A stretch of DNA of 64,000 nt from Polytrichum commune (lineage: Eukaryota; Streptophyta; Polytrichopsida; Polytrichales; Polytrichaceae), in assembly GCA_950295325.1 (NCBI GenBank), contig OX485804.1, forward strand, positions 64,572,533-64,636,532, written 5' to 3'. Every line of letters begins with the position of its first letter. Position 1 is the first letter of the stretch. Below, piece after piece: positions 26,961 through 38,022 of the stretch. The translations under genes and the position numbers were made by a program. The notes beneath the pieces were generated by a model, which saw only the letters and a list, made by a program, of their open reading frames with translations, was not told the origin of the DNA and made no database searches.

Positions 26961-27249
26961 TTAGCATACATTTTAAATAATAGAATAGTACCAATTTTTC
27001 ATTTATATTCTATATATATATATATAATAATTTAATCATAGGTATAATCTTTTAATCATAATGAAACACAAATGGCCTAGGCCATATAATTATAATGTAT
27101 CATAATTAGTGTCATGTTCAAAACTTGGGCAAGTTGAGCAAAACTTTGGTCGGTCAACCTTAACTCCTCTCTTAAATTGGTCAACCTTTGGTTAGTGGTA
27201 ACTGGGACGTGTGGCCATGCAATCGGTTAGCTCGCATATGAGTCACTGT

Positions 27250-27350
27250 ACAAAGCTCCCTATCCCATCTTTACATGTGCCAGAATGTAGTTTCCACATT
27301 TGGTCGTGGCAAATGTGAGCATGACACGTGGCAAATTTTGAAGGGAAAAT
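27250..27350 (+). repeat. Dispersed repeat shared with 41.96-42.06 kb
   Basis: The stretch TGCCAGAATGTAGTTTCCAC and its flanks (CATCTTTAC before, GACA(C/T)GTG(G/T)C after) recur near 41985-42005. This is a short dispersed repeat of unknown type. Confidence 0.6.
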
Positions 27351-28452
27351 CATTATTTTGTGCTAGAATACAAAGCCCTCTATGGTAGTTGATTTCACTA
27401 ACTCACATTATTAGCTACTTCTCCTAGCTAGGTGGTGCAATCATAATTTTGGTTAGCTAGTCCTCACTAACTCGTAAGTTAGCTAATTCTTCTCTTAACT
27501 AGGTGGTGCGGTTGGAACTACATTAAGTTAACATTGTTAGATTAACTAACCGCATAGCTATAACCTAACAACACAATTAGTGCCTAACCTTGGTAGTAAC
27601 TTACCACGTGCGTACTAGAATGGTCAGCTAAATTTAAAGACAATCATAGTGAATAGTGACTTACAAGTGATCAAGTGACATATTGACTTGATGACATGTG
27701 ACAAGCAAGGTGAGGTTAAGAATGGTTATGTGTGAATAGAAGTAGTAACCCACTCTAGATAGGTGACATCTTTAATAAAATTGCCTATAGGTGTGAATGA
27801 AATGACATTTCGGGTAAGTTAAAGGTAGGTTAGTTTACCATCAATATTGGTAAGTTTACCAATCACAATGAGGACTTACCCGTAGGTGTGAACCATCCCT
27901 TCATTACGTGGAATTATGTGCAAGGAATCCATGCAAATCTTTTGCAATGATAGCATACAGGTTGCTTGTTGGTGTTGAACATCTTCTGGGTCATATATAT
28001 CAGTCGCAACACCCGATCTGGAGACAGGTTTTGTGTGTTCTCCTGTCCATCCCGGAACTCTGAACCATAGTGACAATCACAATTGTGAGGCAGAAAGTAA
28101 ATCATCATATACTACTTGAATCGAAACACAAGGGCAACAAAACCACAGTATACTCCTCATTGTTCATGTCAGGATTGCCTGCCAGTCGCCGAGCGCCGCC
28201 AATCCAATGAGATCATTGTATGGACAGTTCCATTTGATTGATGCGATGGTATTCAACATGTGCACAGCCAATATAGTGACACACAGCGTCCAATCCAGGA
28301 AAGATATACAACATGTAAGCCCTAGTCAAACACACTGGCCAGATTCCCCCAAAAAATTAATTCAAGGTTTTATGCAACAGGTAATCTCACATTTCGTTTA
28401 CCAGTGTAGACAGGTGTATAGAAGTACTTGTTGAGACTCAACTGTTACAAAC

Positions 28453-28874
28453 TCAACTGTCGCACCAGTGTAAACAGGTGTATTGAACCTCAACTGTAAT
28501 CCTATCAGTTCTAATCAGATAATGACTTTGTATACCGTCATTAACATGAAGATCTGTACGGAGCTCCAGTTGTAAGTGTTGCACATCCGGTTCCCAATTG
28601 TCAAACTTGCGGGTTCTCAACTGGTTCACGTTGAAGCCGAAATCATCAAATAAAATAGATACAAATATGTAATTATGGCCTGCATTGCATTTTTCCACTA
28701 TGGTCGTATGTATGGGTTAGAATTTAGCAACCCCGCGAAGATAAACTCCGATTGCGACTTCATGAGGCTTAGCAGAAGAATCACCAGCACGTACTTACCG
28801 AAATTGTAAGTGCGACAGGCTGGGAAGAAGAGGCACCAAGAGGCGGAAGCTGGGAAATACTGGTATACCCGCAT
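28453..28874 (-). CDS. Candidate two-exon small protein, unknown
   Basis: Exon 28874-28799 ends at a strong GTAAGT donor and joins in phase to 28679-28453 after an ATGCAG acceptor, giving about 100 residues (starting MRVYQYFPAS, with KFDNWEPDVQ in the middle). The N-terminus is hydrophobic and could be a signal sequence. Copy B keeps a related start (MGIYSCC) but lacks the donor and most of exon 2. No family is recognised; it may be non-coding. Confidence 0.22.
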
Positions 28875-29597
28875 TTAGAAGTGCTCCCAGGATAACCAAT
28901 CGACGCTCAGCTTATACAATAGCATCGATGAAGTCAAGGGGTGGATCATGCGATTGCTGCACCATATTCATAGGCACTATTCTGGCCATCCTGAGCACAT
29001 TTTTGCACGTTCTCAATCGTCAGCCTGATCAGAGCATCTGCGAGAGAGAACGAAGGGAAGTATATAATAATCATGCCAACCTTTACTCAATATGCAATCC
29101 TTCACTTCATGCCATGATGCAGACCGTTCCGTTCAAGCTAAGGAAGACTATGGAGAGTACACACCCTTTATTCTTACCTGGTGATGGAATGCGAAACCGA
29201 GGAGCAGGCACCTGAGATCACACAGACTGCAGAGTCATTCCAACTTCGACTCATTAACACTGTCTGTCGATAATGGATCTCAATGAATGTTTTACTACGT
29301 CTCTAAGTGGAAGTAATTTCAGATATGCTCTTTCCTCCTCTGCGCATAATGACGATGATTTTAGTTGTTTGTGAGAGAGTATCTATCGGTGCCATAAGGC
29401 AACTTGAGAAAGCGATGATGCTTGGAGGCCCTTTTGGAGGATAATTTAAATTGCGTCATTAAGCTGCGGACAAACCGGACATCTGCTTCATCAAATTCTT
29501 ATGGGATATGGACAACAACTGGAAGAAACTACAACATATATATGAGAATACGTAGATCAAGACGCACCACTGAAGCCCTGTTCATATACTGGTGATG

Positions 29598-29807
29598 TCA
29601 GTGAGCATGAACATATAGTACAAGAAATTTACAAATCTTCCCAAATTGCATGAAGAGATGAAGGACCTGATTGGAGTTCTGAGCGCCATGAGCGTGGCAG
29701 CATGGTGTCGTGCGTTGTGATGTCTTGCAAATTCTCAGTTCGCCCTGCTGAAACTCAGCTGTTGTACTTAGAGGTATTTTTATTCCGGTAATCTTCGTTG
29801 CGTCCAT
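29598..29807 (-). CDS. Small ORF MDATKIT, unknown
   Basis: A 69-codon ORF with a copy B counterpart at 34312-34139. Both begin MDA(T/A)K(I/F)T and share QQ(G/S)E and NSNQVL. The upstream sequence is also conserved but in a different frame, so nucleotide similarity alone could explain the match. No domain or membrane segment. Confidence 0.2.
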   Translation of the reverse strand: MDATKITGIKIPLSTTAEFQQGELRICKTSQRTTPCCHAHGAQNSNQVLHLFMQFGKICKFLVLYVHAH

Positions 29808-30313
29808 TCTCTATTGTAAATTGGCGACAATCATTGACTTCTCCATGAACCTCACCATGGGTAGAGGTCGTCTCAGCTGTTACAATGAACGTGCCCTTTA
29901 ACGTGTCTGAGGATAAGCGGTTGGTTGCCTTGTTTCTTCGTGGGACAAACCGCATCCTTACATTCCACCACTGCAATGCCTCCACCGTCAAGCTAGGAAA
30001 ATGCAATGCTCTCAGGTAAATCTATGTTTGGTCGACACTGCCATTATATCGGAAATTAAGACAAAAGCCGAAAGGTCGAAAGCCGTTATGGAACTTCAAG
30101 GTTTCTCTCCTGCGGTATCAGACTATTAGAGTTCAATAGAGAATGATGTTCCCAAGACAAGCAACTAGTCCCCGCCAAGGTTACAAGAGACATATGGTGC
30201 GTTTGTATCTTCTGCCACCTGTGTGCAATTTAAATTGTGAATGTGAAACCCTAAAGTTAAAAGCACTCCTAGCTCAATATCTCACTCTTTAAGTGAACCT
30301 AACGCCAAAGCAC

Positions 30314-30478
30314 TTAGAGGCCCTGTTGATGATCAGCATTTTCACCCTGATCTGCTTCGCGTATTCTGGAGTTCCGTCTCGTCATTATTCTCCAAACCAA
30401 GCAAGATATTATGGCCACAAAGACCACGAATCCAAGTACAGCGATCTCTGCTATGTAAAAAGTTCCCAACGAATCCAT
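30314..30478 (-). CDS. Small single-pass membrane peptide, copy A second ORF
   Basis: This 54-codon ORF from ATG 30478 begins MDSLGTFYIAEIAVLGF. A hydrophobic segment of about 22 residues follows, then a basic stretch (WRIMTRRNSR) and a polar acidic tail. That is the layout of an N-out, C-in single-pass peptide. It lies 90 bp downstream of the MDNVLNT ORF, the same arrangement as in copy B (35016-34864). No known family is recognised. It is short and unproven, but a second copy with preserved topology supports coding. Confidence 0.38.
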   Translation of the reverse strand: MDSLGTFYIAEIAVLGFVVFVAIISCLVWRIMTRRNSRIREADQGENADHQQGL

Positions 30479-30567
30479 TGTGTATCACGATGTGAAATCT
30501 GACAGGAACGTTTTGTTGAAGGATGAGATCAATATGTCACTCGTTGAATGATATTCAAGCAGGCCAC

Positions 30568-30735
30568 CTACTTAGCGGTCATTTCAGTTTCAGAAGGCGC
30601 GAGGTCCTGAGGTTCTGCACTTTGATCAGTGCTCTTACAGGCCTGTATACAGGTGGCATATATGATCCAAAGTAAAGGAAGAATGACTATAAGACAAGCC
30701 GCTACGATAGCCGCTGTATTCAAGACGTTATCCAT
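30568..30735 (-). CDS. Small single-pass membrane peptide, copy A first ORF
   Basis: This 55-codon ORF starts MDNVLNTAAIV, has a hydrophobic span of about 20 residues (LIVILPLLWIIY), a Cys-rich turn and the tail PQDLAPSETEMT. Its partner at 35282-35112 shares the first seven residues apart from V/I and the tail, while the membrane span has diverged with hydrophobicity and frame kept. Upstream is a block conserved in all copies (GTCATTTGCATCGGT) and a TATA-like ACTATATCC about 50 bp before the ATG. No known family is recognised. Confidence 0.42.
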   Translation of the reverse strand: MDNVLNTAAIVAACLIVILPLLWIIYATCIQACKSTDQSAEPQDLAPSETEMTAK

Positions 30736-30889
30736 CGATAGAAATTAATCCATGTGGCACCGATGCAAATGACTTTTGATGCAGGATATAGTGCGGCTTT
30801 AGCGTGACATCTGATAGGAGTGTGGTATTGAAGGATGAGATCAATATATCTCCTCTAAAAAGACATTAGAAGCAAAAAGAGTCTAGATC

Positions 30890-31033
30890 AGTTTCAGGAG
30901 GCTCGAGATTGACCTAAGGTGCTTCACTTCAAGTGAAGGAATTACAGCTGGCCTATATGATTCAGAGAAAAGTAGGAAAGACTAAAATACAAGTCACTAC
31001 GATGCAGTCTGCCGTATTCAAGGTGTTATCCAT
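30890..31033 (-). pseudogene. Decayed third copy of the MDN membrane peptide
   Basis: ATG 31033 begins MDNTLNTADC with the same upstream block and a TATA-like ACTATATATATCC. Stop codons interrupt the membrane span and the tail remains only as a degenerate CCTCCTGAAACTGAT. It shows local tandem amplification of the small gene followed by loss. Confidence 0.5.
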
Positions 31034-31499
31034 TGAGAGAAATTCATCCTTGCGGGACCGATGCAAATGACTCTCTAGGCCGGATATATATAGTGCGTCT
31101 TAATCAGCTACACCTAAGATAGACTTCTGATATCTGACTAAATAGTGTATAGAGGCACGAGATTAACATGACACTCTTAAGAACGACCTTTCACTCGAAC
31201 GTCATAACGTCGAAGATAATAACCCTGGCCTTGGAAGAATCGACTGTGAGCAAAAGAAGAAGGTGGAGAGGTACATGGTGCGCAAATTTAGTCTTCCAAC
31301 TGTGTGGAATGTGATTGAACGAATCTACAGGCATACAGGCCTCCCTCCCGTGTGTGACGTCGGAGAAATAAGCTCAAGGATAGAAAGACACTCGAATTAA
31401 CCCCCTCCCTAACTCTTCATCACGGTGTCATCCATTGGAAGAAACTACTCCAAATATGATGTTTAGTGTCCTATGGTGTTTAATGTCACTATGGTAAGC

Positions 31500-32272
31500 T
31501 TTTCGGATGACGCTTCCTATGAATAAGTTTGCAAATACTGTCATGGATGATGGACGAGTTCATCCATTGGCCAAAACCATACCTTCTCTTGTCAGCAACT
31601 TGTGATGAAATATTGCCTTGGATGATTAAAAAATCATTTGGTAAGTGACAGTAATTTCAATACTGTAAATCTATAATCACCCCAAAAAATTACAAGAGAT
31701 GACAAATAATGTTGGATTAACATTTAGTGTCGGTGATCCTATGCTTCGGTTTACAACTAGTATTGAGCAAGACAATCAGAATTGGTGACACTAAATATGA
31801 TATTTAGTGTTCATATTTATCCGTGTCTATCCCATTCGGGGACAAAATGATGCATAAGGTATGTGGTGAAATATTTTGAGCAGGCTAGAGATTGGAGTTA
31901 CATGTCGAAGGAATGAGTTTCTGTCTGTGGATGTACATGGTAAGGCATGATTGCTCGGGCGGAATACAGCGTGTAACAAACATGATAATATCCTAGTGAT
32001 TAATATTGTCCAGTTGTGATTCTCGATAGAAATCTCTTTGCCTGAATTCCAAACGTTACTGCACATGGCAATGATAGATGATAATGTGGAAAGATAGGCA
32101 AATAAAGTTGCAAAAAGCCAGTCATGAGAGTGATGAACAACAAGGCTGAAGAAGATTGTCGTATGGGCTGTAAGATCGAAGGTCGCGTGAGAGCCCGTGC
32201 CAAGCATTCTTGGAGACATCGACGCATGGTAGAGGATTTGAAGGAGCTGCGACCAACAATGCTCAGAACAGC
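31500..32272. other. Spacer between copy A and the U2 copy
   Basis: A 158-codon minus frame at 32303-31827 overlaps the U2 start and has no recognisable domain; I regard it as chance. Repeated TTTAGTGT words near 31.46, 31.72 and 31.80 kb suggest a decayed MITE, but I could not define its ends. Confidence 0.3.
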
Positions 32273-32468
32273 ATATCTTTCTCGGCCGATTGGCTAAGAT
32301 CAAGTGTAGTATCTGTTCTTATCAGTTTAATATCTGATACGAGGCTCATCGAGCCTCATGGTATTAATCTAGTAATTATTTCTTGGGTGCGAGTCCATCC
32401 AGCAGCTTGCTGTTGGGACTAGCACGCGTCGCCTTGGTATTGCACTTCCTCCTTGGCAGGCGCAACCC
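32273..32468 (+). ncRNA. U2 snRNA, near-full-length copy
   Basis: The copy is 196 nt, the plant U2 length. The 5' stem region is changed to TCTCGGCCGATTGGCTAAGA. The branch-site pairing segment GTGTAGTATCTG is intact, followed by TCTTATCAGTTTAATATCTG. A 7-bp hairpin GAGGCTC-ATC-GAGCCTC forms stem II. An Sm-like AATTATTTCTTGG and two 3' stem-loops ending in CGCAACCC follow. No canonical plant upstream element or TATA box is clear at -70 or -30, so it may be a pseudogene or a gene with an unusual promoter. Confidence 0.75.
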
Positions 32469-34138
32469 TTCCCTCCAGGGACCTAAACAATTACATGTGG
32501 GAATCACTGCTTCCAAACTCTTAGAATGTGATTAGATCAAATACAAGAAGATTCTGAAGCAGTATCGGAATTTGTCGGCTTCTCATCTTAGAACCATGTC
32601 TCGAACCCATGTCCGAGAACCATGGCCCGTGCATCCAGATATTACACCGACCATGCTCTTCCTCCTCTCACTTGCTTCATCATGTGTAAGGTTGTCCATG
32701 TACAAACCTTTCGGTAACCTTTCCAACCGATAGCACACAGTTTGAAGGTCTGGTTGTTGGTGCTGAGCATCTTCTGGGTCATATTAGTCGCAACACCCGA
32801 TGTAGACACATGTTCTGTGTCTTCTCACGTCCATCTTGGAATTCTGGACCATAGTGACAATCACAATCTTGACGCAGAAAGCAAACTATTATATACTAAG
32901 GGTATGCTACTTGAATTGAAACACAACTGAAAGGAAACCACAGAGCGCTCCTTCGTGTTCCTACATTAGAATTGCTTTCGAGGCGCTGCTTAATGTAACC
33001 ATTGGTCGAACACAGCCAGATTCCCCACATAAAATCACGCAAGTTTTTATGTACCAGATAATCTCAAAATTCATGTTGTTTACCGGTGTAGACAAGGTGT
33101 ATATTGAGTCTACAGGAAAGTTCCAATCAAAATGGTACTCTGTAAATCGACATTAACATGAAATCCCATATGAAGCTCCAGTTACAGGTGTTTAGAGACC
33201 CGGAGAAGATTAACTCCGATTGTCACTTCAGGCTTATCCGAAGAATTACCAGCATCTAAGGACAGAAATTCCGAGTGCGACAGAAGGTAAGAGGCACCAA
33301 GAGGTGGAATCTGCAGCAGGAGTATATCCCCATTTTGAAATGGTCTCCAGATTACCTATCGACGCTCAACTTGTAGAAATGTTGATGAATGCGAGATGTC
33401 GATTATGCGATCACTACACTATATTCAAAGGCAATATTCTGACTATGGTGAGCAAATTTGCGGACGTTGTCAAATCATCTGCCTCACCAGAGCATCTACG
33501 AGAATGAACAAATGGAAGTAATTAATGATTATGTCCACCTTGTATTGGGCTTGGTATCCAATCCCTCATTTCATGCCATAGATACAGGGGAATCCCTTTA
33601 AGTTACGGAACACTATAGAGTGTCCTCACCATTTATTCGTATCTGCTGGGGAAATTCGAAGCCAAGGAGCAGGGCCCACCTGAGATCACACACAATACAT
33701 GATCACTCCAACTTCTTTGGAAGTTAATGGCTCCATGGAGCATTTTCAATACTGGACGACTCATTAACCTTGTCTATTGATCATGGATCTTAATGGAAGT
33801 TTTACTACGTCTGTAAGTGGAACAAATTTCACATAAGCCCTTGCCTCCTCTGGATATACTGAATATAAAGTAATGATTATTTGTGTGAGTATTTATCGGC
33901 ACCATAAGGCAGCTTGATATGAAATCCACAATGTTTGGATGCCCCTCTGGAGGATCAAATAACTATACGTCATTAAATTGTGGACACACTGGACATCTGC
34001 TTCATCAAATTCTTATGGGAAATACACAAGACCTAGAAGATACTGTAACATATGAGATCACGCAGATCTCATCGTACATGAAGCCATGTTCATGTACTGG
34101 CGATCTCAATGAGAATGAGCATATACTACACAAGTAAT

Positions 34139-34312
34139 TCACAAATTCTCCAATAAATGCATGCAAAGTTTAAGGACCTGATTGGAATTATGAGCGTCAT
34201 GAAAGAGTTTCCTGCGTCGTGATATCTTGCAAACTATGTGCTCGCTCTGCTGCAATTTTGGTGACGTCCTTGAAGGCATTTCTTCTCTTAGAGTGAACTT
34301 TGCCGCGTCCAT
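34139..34312 (-). CDS. Small ORF MDAAKFT, unknown
   Basis: 57 codons, the copy B partner of 29807-29598, sharing QQSE, CKIS and HNSNQVL. The frame is open upstream to 34468. No domain is recognised. Coding is doubtful. Confidence 0.2.
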   Translation of the reverse strand: MDAAKFTLREEMPSRTSPKLQQSEHIVCKISRRRKLFHDAHNSNQVLKLCMHLLENL

Positions 34313-34863
34313 TTTGCAGTGTAAACTGGCGACAGTCATTGAATTCTCTATGAAATGTACATGAACCTCACCAAGGGTGGTGGTCATCTCAGCTGTTACA
34401 ATGAACGTCATCCTCCAAGTTAGTCCGCACTGTGTGAAGAGTGAGACGTGCTGAGTAGCCATTGCCAAAGCTGTTGTGTGCGCGGCTGAATGGTCATTTG
34501 TCGCCTCTGCTTGGGACTAAGCACAACCTAGAATCCACCACCGGAAATACGTCGTCCATCCTTGAGCCAAATGGAGTGCTCTCATATCAATCTCTGTTTG
34601 TTCAATTCTGCCATTATTTCGGAATGGAAATGCATATTCCGCTTTGGAAAAGCCAGTTACTAAACCTCAAGGTCTCACTGCTGCAGTATATGTTAGTCAG
34701 CTAATAGAGTTCGATGGAGAATTAAAGCTCCCTTTATAAGAAACTGGTGTACTCGACAAACATATGGTGCACTTAAGTCTACTACTGCCAATGTAATTTT
34801 AACGAATTTTGAGTAAGAAACCCTAGAGAACTACTAGCTCGATGTCTCAATCATCTAGAGGCC

Positions 34864-35016
34864 CTATTCATCAATGGGATCGCCACCGAGATCTTGTGGC
34901 CATAATATCCTGATGCGCCATTTCAAGAGTATTACCAAAAACAAGAATATTATGGTTAGAAGGCTTATAAATCCGAGTGTGATTTCTACTATGAATAAAA
35001 CCTCCATTGGATCCAT
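34864..35016 (-). CDS. Small single-pass membrane peptide, copy B second ORF
   Basis: 50 codons from ATG 35016: MDPMEVLFIVEITLGF, then a long hydrophobic span (LLTIIFLFLVILL), a basic boundary KWRIRILW and an acidic tail. The layout and position match the copy A ORF at 30478-30314 (shared I-x-EI, WRI). It lies about 95 bp after the MDNILNT ORF. No family is recognised. Confidence 0.38.
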   Translation of the reverse strand: MDPMEVLFIVEITLGFISLLTIIFLFLVILLKWRIRILWPQDLGGDPIDE

Positions 35017-35111
35017 TCTGTATCCCAGACAAATCTGACTTGCACGTTTTGTTGAAGGATGAGAGCAATATGCCGCTCTTACAACGACATTCAAGCAAAT
35101 TAAAATAGACC

Positions 35112-35282
35112 CTACGTAGAGGTCATTTCAGTTTCAGGAGGCGGCGCGAGGTCCTGAGGTTTTGCCCTACGCCCAGGCAGATTGTTCAAGGCCTTACACT
35201 TCGAATATATGACCCAGGAGAATCCAAGAAAAACTAGAGCAGTGGCCAGCACGATGACTGTCGTATTCAAGATGTTATCCAT
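35112..35282 (-). CDS. Small single-pass membrane peptide, copy B first ORF
   Basis: 56 codons from ATG 35282: MDNILNTTVIVLATALVFLG, then FSWVIYSKC and the tail KPQDLAPPPETEMTST. Compared with the copy A ORF, the two ends are nearly identical and the middle is diverged but still hydrophobic, with a one-codon length change that keeps frame. A TATA-like ATATATCC lies only about 35 bp before the ATG, so a start site there would leave almost no leader. Confidence 0.42.
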   Translation of the reverse strand: MDNILNTTVIVLATALVFLGFSWVIYSKCKALNNLPGRRAKPQDLAPPPETEMTST

Positions 35283-36350
35283 ATGGAACCGATGCAAATG
35301 ACTCTTGAGGTCGGATATATTGCGGCGTAATGAGCTGTACTTACCTAAGATAGACTTCTGATATCGGACTGCACACTGTACAGTGGCACATCAACATGCA
35401 ACTCATCAAACGGCCTTCCAAGCTACTTAGTGACGAGGATCTACATCACTGGAGGGTCCTTGGGAGCGCCGTTTGAGCTTGAAGTGCACACGAGTGTAAG
35501 CGCCACAACGCAATCAAATTCAACCCTTATGATTTCCTTCTTCAAGCAGGGAGAAAATCTATAATCAGTTTAGTGCAAGAAAATCAGAAGGCGGCGGAAT
35601 AATGGGAAGAATATTAAATCAAGCAGACAGTCAACTCAAAGGTAACGTCGAAGATAATAATCCTAGTATTGTGAGAAACCACTGTGCGAAAAAAGTACTG
35701 CAGCGGTATATGGTGCGGAGCTTTGGGCTAGTACTATTTCCAACTGTGTGGAATGTGTTTGAATGCTCTACAGACATAAAGGCTTAATTTCTGCGTGTGG
35801 CGTCGGAGTTGTAAGCTCAAGGACAAAAAGCACTGATCGAAATAAGCGCTAACACTAACTCTTCTTCAATTTCTGGAAACTAATGCATGCAAATAGGCTG
35901 ACTCTTGAGGCGTATGGTCTTGCTTAATCTGCTCTTCCTAGTGTGGAATCTGACTGAACATCGTGCGGCGGAACAAGCTAATTTAACTGATTCTTTATGA
36001 TTTCAGAGAAAGCCTAACATCAATTTAGTGGAAGGACGGTGGAAGTAGATGAAAACGGGAAGAGAAAAAAATCATAGAAACAATGAACTCGAAGACGAAG
36101 ACGATGACGAAGATAATAAACCTGGCGTCGTAAGAAACTACTGTGCGCAACAAGGGCTGGAAATATAAATGGTCTGGAGCCTTTAGTGTGCTAATTTTCT
36201 TTTCAACTGTATGGAATCTGTTTATAAAGGCTTTTTCCCTGAATGTGACGTAGGAGAAGTAAGATCGAGGAGAGAAGCTACACCGAATGATCAATCGAAT
36301 GCGCTACACCGAAATGCTCAATCGAGAACTCACCAAAGCGGCGGGAATGC

Positions 36351-37223
36351 ACATAAGAATGGAGACCAAAGATGTGACACGTGTAATGTCCATGTCAGCA
36401 TAAATAGTTGCCAACTAGATGTTTGTTAACCCTTCTCCATCTCATGTTGCTACGGTTCAAGGGACTCTATGGATTTAACTCTGTATGCAATTATCAACCT
36501 TCCCTATATGAAATTATTCTACATGCATGTAGTCATGTGTATGTCACAATAATATTAAAGTGTGTCAACAAAATAATTTTTCTTTGGAGATCGATCTATC
36601 AGTGTTTGGAATTGAATCCTAAAAAGTAAATTATGACGTTTATTTTTGAGAATGTCATCATTCGAGTTGTGAGTAGTTTTTTGTTTGATATATGAGAATC
36701 ACTTAGTAATGATCTCATCCCCTTAGAAATCACATGGCTTCCACAAATGTCATTGGTGTACAACATTTAAGGCAAGCATAATGAACATCTGAGAAAACTT
36801 AGAACAAGCAAGAAGGTTGAAGGCATCAAAGTAATATTCCAAGTTATCTTAAATTGTTCCCATTCAGCTATTTCAAATTCAAAATCAAGTATCTTTGTTC
36901 CCATTGGTTGTCTGACATGCTCAACATGTGATAATGAGGCAACAATATGTTGAGAGGTAATGAAATTAACCGAATTTGATGCCCAATCATAAAATACTCT
37001 TCATTTTTTGTATGAAAATCATGGAATTGTCGATGACAAATTAATGCAAGAGGTTAAAATGTTAGCATAATAAATATTTAGTTACCGATCAAATCAAATA
37101 CTCAATCATAATCTTTCTATGAATCAACAATTCCTACTATCAGTCCATAGGATTATGGGGACACTAGCACAAATTTAAGCACTTGAGAACCCTACAGAGT
37201 TTGCACATTGTTTACAATCCTTA
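36351..37223. repeat. AT-rich region with left part of a dispersed repeat (R1)
   Basis: From about 37060 this sequence matches 50.88-50.98 kb (ATCAACAATTCCTACTATCA and AAGCAC(T/C)TGAGAAC). It is the left part of a repeat family called R here, of which R2 lies at 50.88-52.7 kb. Nothing recognisable was found at 36.35-37.05 kb. Confidence 0.5.
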
Positions 37224-37585
37224 GGGCCGGTTCACACTATGCCCAAGTCGAGAGGAGAAGCGTCACTTTTCTAGACCAAACTATGTCGAGAGGAGAAGCC
37301 TTTGGGTTGAAAATATATATTAAAATAATCCACGGCTAAAAATGTTCGGCCTCTCAACGGAAGTTTGGGTCGAGCATTTTGCTCGACCCAAACTTGGCTC
37401 GAGAGGCCGAACTCTTGGCGCCATATTTTCCTAAAAGTGTTGCCACCTAGGCTCTTTTGGAGGCGACGTCCTTTGGACTTCGGCCTCTAGTGTGAAGGCC
37501 GAGAGGACAAACTTTGGACATTTATGCATTTTCATTGGTCGAAACACTTCTTCTCTCAAAGTCTGGCCATAGTGTGAACCGGCCC
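37224..37585. mobile_element. PIF/Harbinger-like (Tourist) MITE
   Basis: This 362-bp element has terminal inverted repeats GGGCCGGTTCACACTATG and an exact TTA duplication at 37221-37223 and 37586-37588. The TWA 3-bp target and GGGCC termini are the mark of the Harbinger group. It has no coding capacity and is inserted in repeat R1, which is uninterrupted at this point in R2. Confidence 0.8.
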
Positions 37586-37678
37586 TTAGATGCAATTACC
37601 ACAATCTAGGTATTTGGAGGGACTCTTGATTCCAACTAGGCTTTAACGGCTTATTTTGAAGATCGCTTGCCATGTGTG

Positions 37679-37964
37679 CTCGGGGGGTTCACTCCCTCTT
37701 ATATTTTGCATACACGTGCGTTCAGGACCTATTTATTGGGGGGGTTATTTACCTTGCAGAAAAGATAATAAGGTGATGGTATTTTACATGTAAAAAGCCT
37801 AAAAATATTATATGTGATGGTATTTTACATGTAAGCATGTTTCATTATTTTTAAATCCCCTATTTTACATGTAGATTTTTTCCAAATTTTATCTACAATG
37901 AATATATTGGACCCTATTTTTTATCACACGTTGTTCTACGATTTTCGCCAGTGAACCCCCCAAG
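37679..37964. mobile_element. hAT-like MITE
   Basis: This 286-bp element has inverted termini CT(C/T)GGGGGGTTCACT and an exact 8-bp duplication CATGTGTG (37671-37678 and 37965-37972), the hAT target length. It is also inserted in repeat R1. No ORF. Confidence 0.78.
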
Positions 37965-37998
37965 CATGTGTGATTATTTTAGGACTGGAGAGTAGGTT

Positions 37999-38022
37999 GC
38001 TCTAAACCCTAAACCCTAAAAC
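37999..38022 (+). repeat. Short telomere-type motif
   Basis: Tandem CCCTAAA-type units (CTAAACCCTAAACCCTAAAA) lie in repeat R1. The homologous site in R2 near 52.65 kb has degenerate AACCCTAACCC. Confidence 0.8.

Larger units (their letters stand above)
27900..31500 (-). repeat. Copy A of a duplicated 3.5-kb segment
   Basis: Read on the minus strand, this segment aligns block by block with 32.7-36.4 kb (copy B). Markers shared by both include CGGGTGTTGCGACT, GACCCAGAAGATG, ATTGTAACAGCTGAGA and CCTCAGGACCTCGCGCC. The copies are diverged and have indels. Both carry the small ORFs listed separately. It is not a recognised transposon: I see no terminal repeats. Confidence 0.75.
32746..36350 (-). 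repeat. Copy B of a duplicated 3.5-kb segment
   Basis: This is the partner of 27.9-31.5 kb in the same orientation. It also contains an internal near-repeat: blocks at about 35640-35820 and 36105-36270 share GAAGATAATAA, GTATATGG or ATGG, AACTGT(G/A)TGGAAT and GTAAG. It carries three ORFs matching copy A. Confidence 0.72.

Noticed and set aside
28928-29215. 95-codon plus-strand ORF
   Set aside because: The copy B counterpart does not keep the frame, and it is antisense to the direction of the conserved small ORFs.
31827-32303. 158-codon minus-strand ORF
   Set aside because: It overlaps the U2 copy antisense, has no recognisable domain, and its upstream context gives no support for coding.
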